The position numbers were made by a program, and so were the translations under genes. A DNA stretch of 64,000 nucleotides, taken from contig NZ_CP049241.1 of assembly GCF_011046245.1 (NCBI RefSeq), forward strand, positions 248,001 through 312,000. The letters run 5' to 3'. Below, piece after piece: positions 19,950 through 28,414 of the stretch. The notes under the pieces were generated by a model, which searched no databases, was not told the DNA's origin, and saw only the letters and a list, made by a program, of their open reading frames with translations. Position 1 is the first letter of the stretch; every line of letters begins with the position of its first letter. Source of the DNA: Allorhizobium pseudoryzae (lineage in GTDB: Bacteria; Pseudomonadota; Alphaproteobacteria; Rhizobiales; Rhizobiaceae).

Positions 19950-20711
19950 TTATTTGCCCCGCCTCATGAAAGCCTCGAAGGCGGCGCGGGCTTCGGCGCT
20001 GCGCAATTGGGCCGAAAAGTGCAGCATTTCGGCATCGATACGGGCGAGCACCTCTTCGGTCGAACCCCGGACCAGATCGCGGGCGATCTTCAGCGCCCCT
20101 GCGGGTTTGGCGGCAAGTGCGGCGGCGAGTTTCAGCGTTTCCATCTCCACCTCCTCCGGTGCCACCACCTTCCAGATGAGGCCCGCTTCGCGTGCCTGTT
20201 CGGCGGAGAAGCCCTCGCCGGCGGCGAGGAGCGCAAAGGCGCGCTGGTGGCCCATCATGCGCGGGGCGAGCAGGCTGGAAGCGGCTTCCGGCACCAGCGC
20301 CAGATCGACGAAGGGCGTCTTGAACAGGCTGCGTGTCGAGGCCACCGTCATGTCGCAATGCATGTGAAGCGTGGTGCCGATGCCGATCGCAAGGCCATCA
20401 ACGCCGGAAACGAGCGGCTTGCCGTAGCTTGCGAGCACCTTCAAGAGATCGACCGCCGCCGGGGGTTCCGACGAGCCGGACATGGCAAAGCTGAGAAAAT
20501 CCGCCATGTCGTTGCCGGCGGAAAAACAGCCCTCGGTGCCAAGAAAGGCGACCGCCTTGATCGACGCATCCTGGCCCGCCTCATGCAGACCGGCGACCAT
20601 GGCGCGGTACATGGCCGACGTGATGGCATTCTTCTTGTCCGGCCGGTTGAAGCGGATCACGAGCACGCCGGGATGGGTCTCGGGGCGTTCGATCAGGATG
20701 TGGTCGGTCAT
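19950..20711 (-). CDS. Enoyl-CoA hydratase/isomerase family protein
   Basis: A 253-residue crotonase-fold protein. It shows NRPDKKNAITSAMYRAM, the oxyanion-hole motif CFSAGNDMADF, and the second loop VDGLAIGIGTTLHMHCD typical of the family. These enzymes hydrate or isomerise enoyl-CoA thioesters in fatty-acid or amino-acid breakdown. In the second region PEAASSLL suggests one general-base glutamate is present, while the other hydratase glutamate is less obvious, so an isomerase or other crotonase activity is possible. It lies downstream of an acyl-CoA dehydrogenase gene on the same strand, across a RIME-type repeat, suggesting a shared catabolic role. Confidence 0.88.
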   Translation of the reverse strand: MTDHILIERPETHPGVLVIRFNRPDKKNAITSAMYRAMVAGLHEAGQDASIKAVAFLGTEGCFSAGNDMADFLSFAMSGSSEPPAAVDLLKVLASYGKPLVSGVDGLAIGIGTTLHMHCDMTVASTRSLFKTPFVDLALVPEAASSLLAPRMMGHQRAFALLAAGEGFSAEQAREAGLIWKVVAPEEVEMETLKLAAALAAKPAGALKIARDLVRGSTEEVLARIDAEMLHFSAQLRSAEARAAFEAFMRRGK

Positions 20712-20749
20712 GGATTGTCCTCGTTCAATACGATCCGTCGCGGAGAGTG

Positions 20750-20879
20750 CCCCTCACCCCGCCTCCGCTGCGCTCGGCGCTCCCTCTCCCCGTAAACGGG
20801 GCGAGGGGGAACGGAGGCGGCGCGGCCTTTCCCCTTCTCCCCGCGGGCGGGGAGAAGGTGCCGGCAGGCGGATGAGGGG
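20750..20879. repeat. RIME-type intergenic mosaic element, second copy
   Basis: Same design as 2675-2810 but inverted: outer GCCCCTCACCCC and GGATGAGGGGC arms, with internal palindromes at about 20782-20806 (CCCTCTCCCCG / CGGGGCGAGGG, one mismatch) and 20832-20857 (CCTTCTCCCCGC / GCGGGGAGAAGG). It lies between the acyl-CoA dehydrogenase and enoyl-CoA hydratase genes. Confidence 0.8.
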
Positions 20880-20901
20880 CCACCTTGCCCGGTGCGGAGC
20901 C

Positions 20902-22680
20902 TTAGCCAAACAACATCCGCGCGGCGGCAAGGCTGTCGGCGCCGCGGATGACGCGGTCCTTCAGTGCGGCCGTCTCGGCGATCAGGTTTTCGGCGGCAAA
21001 GCGGCAGAGGGCCAAACGTTCCGGCCGGCCGTGGTCCTCGTCGGCGAGCGCTCCCTTGGCGAGGTAGGCGCCGGTGAGCGTCAGGCCGAACAGGCGCTGG
21101 TAGGGTGTCGCACCGGAGAGTGCGGCCTCGGCTTCACCGGCGGCCAGACGGGCGAGCAGCCAGTCTGTCGCCTCTTCGAGATCCGCCAGGCTTGCCGAGA
21201 GGCGTTCCGCCGTCTCGCCGAAACCGTCGAGATTGGAGGCGCGCACCTGTTCGGCGATCTCTTTCAGCTCGGCGATGAAACCGCGCACCTGCGCACCGCC
21301 GGAGAGCGGTAGCTTGCGGGTGACGAGATCGGCGGCCTGGATGCCGTTGGTGCCCTCGTAGATCGGGGCGATGCGCGCATCGCGCCACAGGCGGGCGGCA
21401 CCGGTTTCCTCGATGAAGCCCATGCCGCCATGCACCTGGATGCCGAGGGACGCAACATCCACGCCGGCATCGGTGGCAAAGCTCTTGGCAATCGGCGTCA
21501 GAAGCGCAGCCCGTTCGGCAAAATGGCGCGCCTCGTCGCCTTCGGCGGTATGGGCAATGTCGGTCGCATGGGCGCAGGCATAACAAATGGCGCGTGCGCC
21601 CTGCGTCAGCGCCTTCATGGTCACCAGCATGCGCGCGACATCCGGGTGCTCGATGATCGGCGACATGCCGGATCCCGTCCAGCCGGGCGCCTTGCCCTGC
21701 GTGCGGTCCTTGGCATACTGGATCGCCTTCTGGGTCGCCGCCTCGCAGATGGCCACACCCTGCATGCCGACGGCCAGGCGCGCATTGTTCATCATGGTGA
21801 ACATGCAGGCCAGCCCCTTGTTCTCCTCGCCGACCAGGTAGCCGATGGCACCCGGTTCGTCGCCGAACTTGCCGTCGCCATAGATCATCGTGCAGGTGGG
21901 CGAACCGTGGATGCCGAGCTTGTGCTCGATGGAATGACAATGCAGGTCGTTGCGGGCCCCAAGCGATCCATCCGCGTTCACCAGGAATTTCGGCACGAGG
22001 AAGAGCGAGATGCCGCGGGTTCCGGCCGGTGCATCCGGCAGGCGGGCGAGCACCAGATGGATGATGTTGTCGGTGATGTCGTGCTCACCCCAGGTGATGT
22101 AGATCTTCTGGCCGAAAATGCGGTAGGTACCGTCGTCGCGGCGTTCCGCGCGGCTCTTCATCACGCCGAGATCGGAGCCGGCATGCGGCTCGGTGAGGTT
22201 CATGGTGCCGGTCCATTCGCCGGAGACCATTTTGGGCAGATAGGTCGCCTTCAGCGCCTCGGAACCATGCGCCGTCAGGGCATCGACCGCGCCCATGGTC
22301 AGCGTCGGGCCGAGCGCGAAGGCCATCGAGCCGGAATTCCACATTTCGAGCGCCGCGACGTTCAGCATATGCGGAAGCCCCTGCCCGCCGAAATCCGGCG
22401 AGGCGGTCAGTGAGTTCCAGCCTCCTTCAGCCCAGGCGCGGTAGAGTGTGTCCCAGCCTTCCGGCACGATGACCTTGCCATCGACCAGTCTCGCGCCCTG
22501 CCGGTCGCCGATTTCGGCCAGCGGGGCCACTTCCTCGGTCGCGAACCGACCGGCCTCGGACAGGATGGCATCGACCAGATCGTCGCTCAGATCTCCAAGC
22601 CGCCCTTCGGCCAGTGCCGGCGCCAGGCCCGCCACGTGTTTCAGGGTAAACGCGATGTCTTCAACCGGCGCCTTGTACAT
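20902..22680 (-). CDS. Acyl-CoA dehydrogenase
   Basis: A 592-residue FAD enzyme that introduces the alpha-beta double bond into acyl-CoA. It has the three ACAD domains (FAD-contact motifs MNLTEPHAGSDLG and YITWGEHD; C-terminal helical domain with the glutamate in YEGTNGIQAADL) and an extra C-terminal region of about 130 residues as in the larger DmdC/AidB-like members, matching its length of about 590. ATG 22680 gives MYKAPVEDIAFTL, the usual family start. It is read before the enoyl-CoA hydratase gene on the same strand. The preferred chain length is not deducible. Confidence 0.92.
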   Translation of the reverse strand: MYKAPVEDIAFTLKHVAGLAPALAEGRLGDLSDDLVDAILSEAGRFATEEVAPLAEIGDRQGARLVDGKVIVPEGWDTLYRAWAEGGWNSLTASPDFGGQGLPHMLNVAALEMWNSGSMAFALGPTLTMGAVDALTAHGSEALKATYLPKMVSGEWTGTMNLTEPHAGSDLGVMKSRAERRDDGTYRIFGQKIYITWGEHDITDNIIHLVLARLPDAPAGTRGISLFLVPKFLVNADGSLGARNDLHCHSIEHKLGIHGSPTCTMIYGDGKFGDEPGAIGYLVGEENKGLACMFTMMNNARLAVGMQGVAICEAATQKAIQYAKDRTQGKAPGWTGSGMSPIIEHPDVARMLVTMKALTQGARAICYACAHATDIAHTAEGDEARHFAERAALLTPIAKSFATDAGVDVASLGIQVHGGMGFIEETGAARLWRDARIAPIYEGTNGIQAADLVTRKLPLSGGAQVRGFIAELKEIAEQVRASNLDGFGETAERLSASLADLEEATDWLLARLAAGEAEAALSGATPYQRLFGLTLTGAYLAKGALADEDHGRPERLALCRFAAENLIAETAALKDRVIRGADSLAAARMLFG

Positions 22681-22844
22681 GGCATGCTCCTCCGCAATCC
22701 TGTATCCTGACCGGCGCCATCTCCACCCAGACGTTGGCCGATCCTCCCTCTATCGGCTAATTGATTTTTACGTAAACGTCAAATGTTTTGCCGGTTTTGC
22801 GCGCTTCCGTCGCAGTGTGGTCAACTCTTGGACGGCTGTGGTTT

Positions 22845-22862
22845 TCGTCATCAGCCTGTCAT
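22845..22862 (+). promoter_or_regulatory. Pho box upstream of phoX
   Basis: TCGTCAT, a 4-base spacer and CTGTCAT form the 7-4-7 direct repeat of the PhoB site (consensus CTGTCAT-N4-CTGTCAT; the second half is perfect, the first has 5 of 7). It lies 55 bases before the phoX ATG, indicating induction under phosphate starvation. Confidence 0.75.
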
Positions 22863-22917
22863 GGCTTGCGGGGTAACCCCGTTTGGAACCCTTCTAAACC
22901 AACTTGGGGAGACGACC

Positions 22918-24825
22918 ATGACTGAGATCGACACAAGCAAGCTGTCCTGGGACGAATGGGACGAGCTGCAGAACCCGCCGCCGGCCGAAACCGACTTCGA
23001 CCGGGTCGTTGCCTCGGCCATTTCGCGCCGCGGTTTCCTCGGCAGCGTTCTCGCCTTCGGTTCGGCCGCCGCCGCCATGGGCACGCTCGGCAACCTGATG
23101 AGTTCGACCTCGGCCCAGGCACAGGAGGCCTCGCGCTTCCCGTTCAAGCCGGTACCGATCGCCACCGACAACACGATCCACGTACCGGAAGGCTATTCCT
23201 GGAAGCCGCTCGCCAAGTGGGGCCAGCCGCTGTTCAAGGGCGTGCCGGATGTCGATCCGGCGAAGGGCGTCAGCCTTGAAAACTCCGACAAGGTATTTGG
23301 TGAAAACACCGACGGCATGGAACTCTTCGTCGTCGGCGAGCACCAGCTGATCGCCGTCAACCACGAATACGTCAACCCGGAAATCAACCTGCCGCATCGC
23401 GAGAAGGGCAATCCGGCCAATCTCGATGACGTGCGCATCCTGCAGAACATGCAGGGCGTGACGGTGATGGAAGTGGCCGAAGGGGCCAATGGCTGGGAGA
23501 TCGTTGTCGACAGCCCGTTCAACCGCCGCATCCACCACAACACGCCGATGAAGATTTCCGGTCCGGCCGCCGGCTCCGATCTTCTCAAGACCGCCGCCGA
23601 TCCGAACGGCACCGACTGTCTCGGCACCTTCAACAACTGCGGCGCCGGCAAAACGCCGTGGGGCACCTACCTCACCTGCGAAGAGAACTTCAACGGCTAC
23701 TTCGGCACCACCAATGCCGAGTTCAAGATGCCGGCCGACTACAAGCGCTACGGCATTGCCGCCGAAACGCGCTATGCCTACGAGAAGTTCGATGAGCGCT
23801 TCGACGTGGCGAAGAACCCGAACGAACCGCGCCGCGCCGGTTATGTCGTCGAAATCGATCCCTCGAATGCCAAGTCGGTTCCGGTGAAGCGCACCGCGCT
23901 CGGCCGCATCAAGCACGAAAACGCTGCTGTCGTGATTGCCCGTGACGGTCGCGTGGTCGTCTACATGGGCGACGACGAGCGCGGCGAGTTCCTCTACAAG
24001 TTCGTCTCGAACGGCATCTACGTTCCGGGCGGCGAGACCTCGAATCTGCTCGACGAAGGCACGCTCTTCGTTGCCAAGTTCACCGATGACGGCACCGGCG
24101 AGTGGCTGGCCCTGACGCCGGACACGACCGGCATGACGATGGACGAGATCTGCGTCTTCACCCGCCAGGCCGCCTCCAAGGTGGGCGCCACCACCATGGA
24201 CCGTCCGGAATGGGTGGCGATCAACCCGGTTGCCATCGAAGCCTACTGCGCGCTCACCAACAACAGCCGCCGTGGCGAGGTCAAGGACGGCAAGCTGCGC
24301 ACCAATGCCGGTGGCGATGCCATGGCGATCAGCGCCGTCAACCCGCGCGAGAAGAACGAATACGGCCAGATCGTGCGCTGGTACCCGGAAGGCGACGACC
24401 ACGCGAACGGCACGTTCAAGTGGGACCTGTTCTGCATGGCCGGCAACCCGGCTGTTCACAAGGACGCCTATGCCGGCTCGTCGAACATCAACGAAGGCAA
24501 CATGTTCAACTCACCGGACGGCATGATGTTCGATTCAACCGGTCTTCTGTGGATCCAGACGGACGGGGAAGACAGCAACGAAGGCAACTTCGCCGGCCAG
24601 GGCAACAACCAGATGCTGGCAGGCGATCCGGCCACCGGCCGCATCGAGCGCTTCCTGACGGCACCGAAGGGTGCGGAAGTCACCGGCCAGACCTGGTCTG
24701 CCGACAAGCGCACGCATTTCGTCGGCATCCAGCATCCCGACGCGCCGTTCCCGGATGGCGAAGGCAAGCTGCCGCGTTCGACGGTGATTGCCGTCAAGCG
24801 CAACGACAATGCCATGATCGGCTGA
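22918..24825 (+). CDS. phoX: PhoX family phosphatase, Tat-exported
   Basis: A 635-residue periplasmic alkaline phosphatase of the PhoX (DUF839) family, which releases phosphate from organic esters using Ca and Fe cofactors. A twin-arginine signal (ISRRGFLGSVLAFG, arginines 37-38) lies behind a 30-residue leader and ends near SSTSAQAQ. Family motifs include CLGTFNNCGAGKTPWG followed by YLTCEENFNGYFG, and the C-terminal DGMMFDSTGLLWIQTDGE. ATG 22918 follows GGGGAG; longer in-frame starts lack one. The upstream Pho box (22845-22862) supports both function and regulation. A strong terminator follows at 24856-24884, so it is a single-gene unit. Confidence 0.92.
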   Translation: MTEIDTSKLSWDEWDELQNPPPAETDFDRVVASAISRRGFLGSVLAFGSAAAAMGTLGNLMSSTSAQAQEASRFPFKPVPIATDNTIHVPEGYSWKPLAKWGQPLFKGVPDVDPAKGVSLENSDKVFGENTDGMELFVVGEHQLIAVNHEYVNPEINLPHREKGNPANLDDVRILQNMQGVTVMEVAEGANGWEIVVDSPFNRRIHHNTPMKISGPAAGSDLLKTAADPNGTDCLGTFNNCGAGKTPWGTYLTCEENFNGYFGTTNAEFKMPADYKRYGIAAETRYAYEKFDERFDVAKNPNEPRRAGYVVEIDPSNAKSVPVKRTALGRIKHENAAVVIARDGRVVVYMGDDERGEFLYKFVSNGIYVPGGETSNLLDEGTLFVAKFTDDGTGEWLALTPDTTGMTMDEICVFTRQAASKVGATTMDRPEWVAINPVAIEAYCALTNNSRRGEVKDGKLRTNAGGDAMAISAVNPREKNEYGQIVRWYPEGDDHANGTFKWDLFCMAGNPAVHKDAYAGSSNINEGNMFNSPDGMMFDSTGLLWIQTDGEDSNEGNFAGQGNNQMLAGDPATGRIERFLTAPKGAEVTGQTWSADKRTHFVGIQHPDAPFPDGEGKLPRSTVIAVKRNDNAMIG

Positions 24826-24855
24826 TCCCGATCTCGGGCGAACCATCACCAACGG

Positions 24856-24884
24856 GGCGCGTCGGTTTTCCGGCGCGCCTTTTT
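24856..24884 (+). terminator. Rho-independent terminator of phoX
   Basis: A 10-bp stem (GGCGCGTCGG / CCGGCGCGCC, one G-U pair) with a TTTT loop followed by five T, 30 bases after the phoX stop. Confidence 0.9.
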
Positions 24885-24964
24885 CATCTGCGCCTCCGGT
24901 GTGTCTTGATGCCGTTTCATCGTCATGGCTAGATGCTATGCTGCAGCCGCGAAGGAGCCCTCCC

Positions 24965-25963
24965 ATGCTGTCCATCGTCCAGTCCATTCCCGGGCTCGTC
25001 TGGGCCTATACCTTCGACCAGGAGCAGCGCAGTTGCCGCCGCCTGCCGCCGGATGCCACCCGCGCCGACCTGAGTTTTGTCGGCAACGGCTTCCGCTGGC
25101 TGCATCTGAACCTGGCCGATCAGCGTGTCGCCGCTTTCCTGGAAGAGTTTCCCGAACTGCCCTCCGCGGTGGTGTCGGCGCTGACGACGCATGAAACGCA
25201 CGCCTCGATCACCCTGGAAGACGGGATGATCTATGGCACGCTTGTGGATTTCCAGCGCGAGTTCGACGAGGAGACCCGCGATATCGGCTGGCTGCACTTT
25301 GCCGTCTGCGACAATCTGCTGATCACCACCCGGCTGCAGCCTTTACGTTCCATTGACCGGGTGCGGGCGGCGGTGGAGAAGAACCCGGCGCGCTATCGCC
25401 AGCCGATCGACATCTTCGAACTGATCGTCGCGGAATTCCAGCGCACGCTGATCTCACTGGTGATCGAGCTGACGGAAGAGCTGAACCAGATCGAGGATGT
25501 CGTCTATGGCGCAACCACGCAGGACGAGCGTCGCCGGCTGGCCCCCGTGCGTCGAACGGTGGTGCGCCTGCACCGGCATCTGCGCACCGTGCTGACGCTG
25601 CTGCGCCGGGCTGCGGCCGCAGACGACGACGAGATGCCGCATGGTTTCGATGATGTGGCCGGCCGCCTGACAAGCCGGCTGGAAGCGGTGGATCACGACG
25701 TCTATGCGCTGCAGGACCGGGCCCGGCTGCTGCACGAAGAAATCGATTCAAAACTCTCGTCTGAAACGAACCGCCACCTCTACATCCTGTCGCTGATGAC
25801 GGCCTTCCTGCTGCCGCCCTCGCTGGTGACCGGCTTTTTCGGCATGAATACCTCCGCCCTGCCCTTTTCCGATGGCGAACATGGCACGGCGCTCGCCTTC
25901 GGCCTGATGGCGCTCTCGGTTTTCGGCGCGTGGTGGCTGCTCAAACGGGCCGGGATTCTCTGA
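24965..25963 (+). CDS. CorA/ZntB-family divalent metal transporter
   Basis: A 332-residue CorA-superfamily channel. A large cytoplasmic N-terminal domain (to about residue 270) leads into two C-terminal membrane helices joined at the GMN signature (293-295, in GFFGMNTSALPF). The loop after GMN and the short tail resemble the ZntB subgroup (zinc export or uptake) more than Mg2+ CorA, but the ion cannot be fixed from sequence. ATG 24965 follows AAGGAG at good spacing and is preferred to an in-frame GTG at 24899. It is convergent with the BA14K genes. Confidence 0.9.
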   Translation: MLSIVQSIPGLVWAYTFDQEQRSCRRLPPDATRADLSFVGNGFRWLHLNLADQRVAAFLEEFPELPSAVVSALTTHETHASITLEDGMIYGTLVDFQREFDEETRDIGWLHFAVCDNLLITTRLQPLRSIDRVRAAVEKNPARYRQPIDIFELIVAEFQRTLISLVIELTEELNQIEDVVYGATTQDERRRLAPVRRTVVRLHRHLRTVLTLLRRAAAADDDEMPHGFDDVAGRLTSRLEAVDHDVYALQDRARLLHEEIDSKLSSETNRHLYILSLMTAFLLPPSLVTGFFGMNTSALPFSDGEHGTALAFGLMALSVFGAWWLLKRAGIL

Positions 25964-25986
25964 GCGCCAAAGCGCTGCCCCCAAAC

Positions 25987-26016
25987 GCAAAAACCGCCCG
26001 GCAGGACCGGACGGTT
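25987..26016 (-). terminator. Terminator downstream of the first BA14K gene
   Basis: On the minus strand, AACCGTCCGG and CCGGGCGGTT form a 10-bp stem with one mismatch around a 5-base loop, followed by TTTTTGCG. It may also serve the convergent CorA-family gene. Confidence 0.7.
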
Positions 26017-26040
26017 CTCGTTCTTCCGACATGCTTCGGT

Positions 26041-26505
26041 TCAATAATAGGGCGACAGGCACTGCTGGCGCGGGCCGCCATAGGGCTGGAAGGTGTTCGA
26101 ATAGCTGTCATAGGACCGATAGCGGGCCGAGCACCATTCGTAATGCTGCGGGTTGATGCCGGCGCGGCTCGGGGCCGGTGCATAGCGCGGCTGCGAGGCG
26201 GCGGAACCGGCAATCAGGGCGCCTGCAATCAGCGCACCGGCAGCCAGCGGCACCCAGGCATTGCCACTTGAATGATGACGGCGCTCATGGCGGTCCCAAC
26301 GGCGGTCGTAACGGTCGTACCGGCGGTCCCAACGGTCGCCGCGACGGTCCCAGTAGCGGTCGTCGCGATACTGAACCTCGACAACCTGCTTTTCCACGTG
26401 CGGCGCGGAAACGAGCGGCATGGCCTGGCTCGGCAGCACGGATGCGGTCAGGATGGAGGCCGAGAGGCCTGCAATCGTCAGTTTCTTCAAGAAGTCCTTC
26501 ATCAT
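26041..26505 (-). CDS. BA14K family protein
   Basis: A 154-residue exported protein. A signal peptide (about residues 1-28, ending SQA) is followed by an Arg/Asp/Tyr-rich stretch (repeats of RRYDRYDRRW type), a hydrophobic Gly/Ala segment (LAAGALIAGALIAGS) that may sit in a membrane, and the C-terminal BA14K motif HYEWCSARYRSYDSYSNTFQ ending CLSPYY. The family founder is a Brucella immunoreactive, lectin-like protein; an envelope role is likely. Two adjacent ATGs (26505, 26502) are possible; the second has the better GGAG spacing. A paralogue follows at 26711-27199. Confidence 0.9.
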   Translation of the reverse strand: MMKDFLKKLTIAGLSASILTASVLPSQAMPLVSAPHVEKQVVEVQYRDDRYWDRRGDRWDRRYDRYDRRWDRHERRHHSSGNAWVPLAAGALIAGALIAGSAASQPRYAPAPSRAGINPQHYEWCSARYRSYDSYSNTFQPYGGPRQQCLSPYY

Positions 26506-26710
26506 CGATCTCCACTCCCTCGCCGGACACCCTGCAGGCTGGACCTGATGTCCCCCGGTCCCTCTTCTCTGCAGTTCTGGTGCATCTTAGGATCTTCTAC
26601 CTGAACCGCTCATTAACGCTTCGTTCATAAGCAGCAACTGCACTTGCCATCAGGCCGTCCGGACGAAGGAAATCCGGCCACTCGAACGGAATGGCCGGAC
26701 CTCGATCGCA

Positions 26711-27199
26711 TCAATAGGGCGAGTTGCAGAAGCGGCGATCGCCGCGGCTGTTCGCCACATAGGTGTTGTCATAGGCGCGGTAGGTCTTGTAGCGCTGCTG
26801 GCACCAGGAATAATGCGCGGTGGTGTAACGGCCTGGACGCACGGGAGCGACCGCCCGCGGCTGCGACATGGCACCGCCGATGATCGCGCCGGCCGCGAAG
26901 GCACCCAGCGGGAACCAGAAGCCGTTGTGGTAGCGATAGCCCTGGCGACGATCCCGATAGCCGCGATAGCCGTTATAGTAGCCATCGCCGCGTCGATCGA
27001 AGCGGTGATAGCTGCGCGGCTCCCAGCGACGGGGCATGTTGTCGCCGTATTCATGGTGGCCCTGGACGCGGATGACCGGCGCCGGAGCCGTCACGACGCC
27101 GCCCGGCAAGGTCGGCATCGAGAAGGCTGGAGAAAAACCGGTCGCCGTTACTGCGAACGCTGTCGCAATAACGGCCAGTTTCTTGGTAAACCTGTTCAT
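26711..27199 (-). CDS. BA14K family protein, tandem paralogue
   Basis: A 162-residue exported protein with the same plan as its neighbour: signal peptide ending FSPAFS, an Arg/Tyr/Gly-rich middle (YNGYRGYRDRRQGYRYHNG), a hydrophobic segment (LGAFAAGAIIGGAMS), and the BA14K tail HYSWCQQRYKTYRAYDNTY ending FCNSPY. ATG 27199 (MNRFTKK) follows an AGAGGAAG ribosome site; longer in-frame starts read into non-conserved sequence. The two copies are clearly diverged, so the duplication is old. The 205 bases between them probably hold a promoter for the downstream copy. Confidence 0.9.
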   Translation of the reverse strand: MNRFTKKLAVIATAFAVTATGFSPAFSMPTLPGGVVTAPAPVIRVQGHHEYGDNMPRRWEPRSYHRFDRRGDGYYNGYRGYRDRRQGYRYHNGFWFPLGAFAAGAIIGGAMSQPRAVAPVRPGRYTTAHYSWCQQRYKTYRAYDNTYVANSRGDRRFCNSPY

Positions 27200-27327
27200 G
27201 GGAACTTCCTCTTCCTGCTTTATTGAAGCAGAAACGCTGATGCTGCGCCAGAGGTTCCGTGTCAGGCACCGCACCACGAGGTCGTGATGCGTCCGCCCCA
27301 CGCGCATCGGTTCGGTGGTCCTTCGCG

Positions 27328-28410
27328 TCAGACCTCGACCTCGATATCCGTCTTCGGACGCGAGCAGCAGGCGAGGATATAGCCCTCCTCGATCTCGTCA
27401 TCGAGGATGCCGCCATTGTGGTTCATGTCCACCTCGCCCGAGAGAAGCATGACACGGCAGGTGCCGCAGAGGCCGGATTCGCAGGCCGCCCCGATGCGCA
27501 CGCCGGCGGCCCTTGCCGTCTGCAGCACGGTGAAGCCCGGCTCACAGGTGGCTTCCTTGCCGGCCATGGCAAACCGCACCTTGTGGGCGGGAGCCCCCTC
27601 CTCGCCCTCATGGACCACGACAGGCGCGACCGGTGCGACGGGCTGGAAGGTTTCCTCGTGGTACCGGCCCATGTCGAAGCCGGCGCCGGCCAGCGATTCC
27701 CGGACCGTTGCCATGAACGGGTCCGGTCCGCAGCAGAAGACGGTGCGATCAAGGAAATCCGGGGCCAGAAGCGCGATCTTCGCCTTGTCGATGAAGCCGC
27801 GCAGGCCGCTCCAGAGCTGCGAGCGGCCGACGTTCTCGACGATGAAGCCCGGCTGGAAATGCGGCAGGTGCCGGGCGAGATATTCGAGCTCCCAGCGGAA
27901 GATGATGTCGTCCGGGGAACGCGCGCAGTGGATGAAGGAAATCTGGCTGTCCGGCTGGCGGTCGGCCATGTCGCGCGTCATCGACATCATCGGCGTGATG
28001 CCGGAACCGGCGGAGATGAAGAGATATTTCTCGCCCGGATGCTTCACATAGGAGAAATCGCCGAGCGGCCCGATGGCGCGGATCTTCATGCCCGGCTTCA
28101 GGTTCTCGAACATCCAGCGGGTGCCGATGGAGTTCTTCTGTGCCTTGACCGTGACCGCCACCGTGTAGGGCCGCGAGGGTGTGGACGACAGAGTATAGGT
28201 GCGCAGCAGCGGTTCCGGACCGACGGGCAGTTCCAGCGTGATGAACTGCCCCGGCATATACCGGAACCAGTGCCCCGGCCGATCCGCCTTGAAGGTGAAG
28301 GTCATGACATCCGGGGCTTCCGGCGTCCAGGCGACACATTCGAGGAGATGCGTCCGGTCGGACCAGGGCCGCATCTCATCGACATGCTTGTAGGCGAGAT
28401 CCACTGTCAT
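27328..28410 (-). CDS. gbcB: Rieske monooxygenase reductase component, GbcB-type
   Basis: A 360-residue NAD(P)H:ferredoxin reductase-like electron donor. It has an FAD domain (RTYTLSSTPSRP), an NAD domain (ISAGSGITPMMSM, FCCGPDPFM) and a C-terminal plant-type [2Fe-2S] domain (CESGLCGTC plus a distal cysteine in ILACCSRP). It would pass electrons to the Rieske oxygenase encoded just upstream, whose stop lies four bases before this ATG. Together they match the glycine-betaine monooxygenase GbcAB, which makes dimethylglycine. Related pairs act on carnitine or stachydrine, so the substrate is inferred. Confidence 0.85.
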   Translation of the reverse strand: MTVDLAYKHVDEMRPWSDRTHLLECVAWTPEAPDVMTFTFKADRPGHWFRYMPGQFITLELPVGPEPLLRTYTLSSTPSRPYTVAVTVKAQKNSIGTRWMFENLKPGMKIRAIGPLGDFSYVKHPGEKYLFISAGSGITPMMSMTRDMADRQPDSQISFIHCARSPDDIIFRWELEYLARHLPHFQPGFIVENVGRSQLWSGLRGFIDKAKIALLAPDFLDRTVFCCGPDPFMATVRESLAGAGFDMGRYHEETFQPVAPVAPVVVHEGEEGAPAHKVRFAMAGKEATCEPGFTVLQTARAAGVRIGAACESGLCGTCRVMLLSGEVDMNHNGGILDDEIEEGYILACCSRPKTDIEVEV

Positions 28411-28414
28411 TCGG

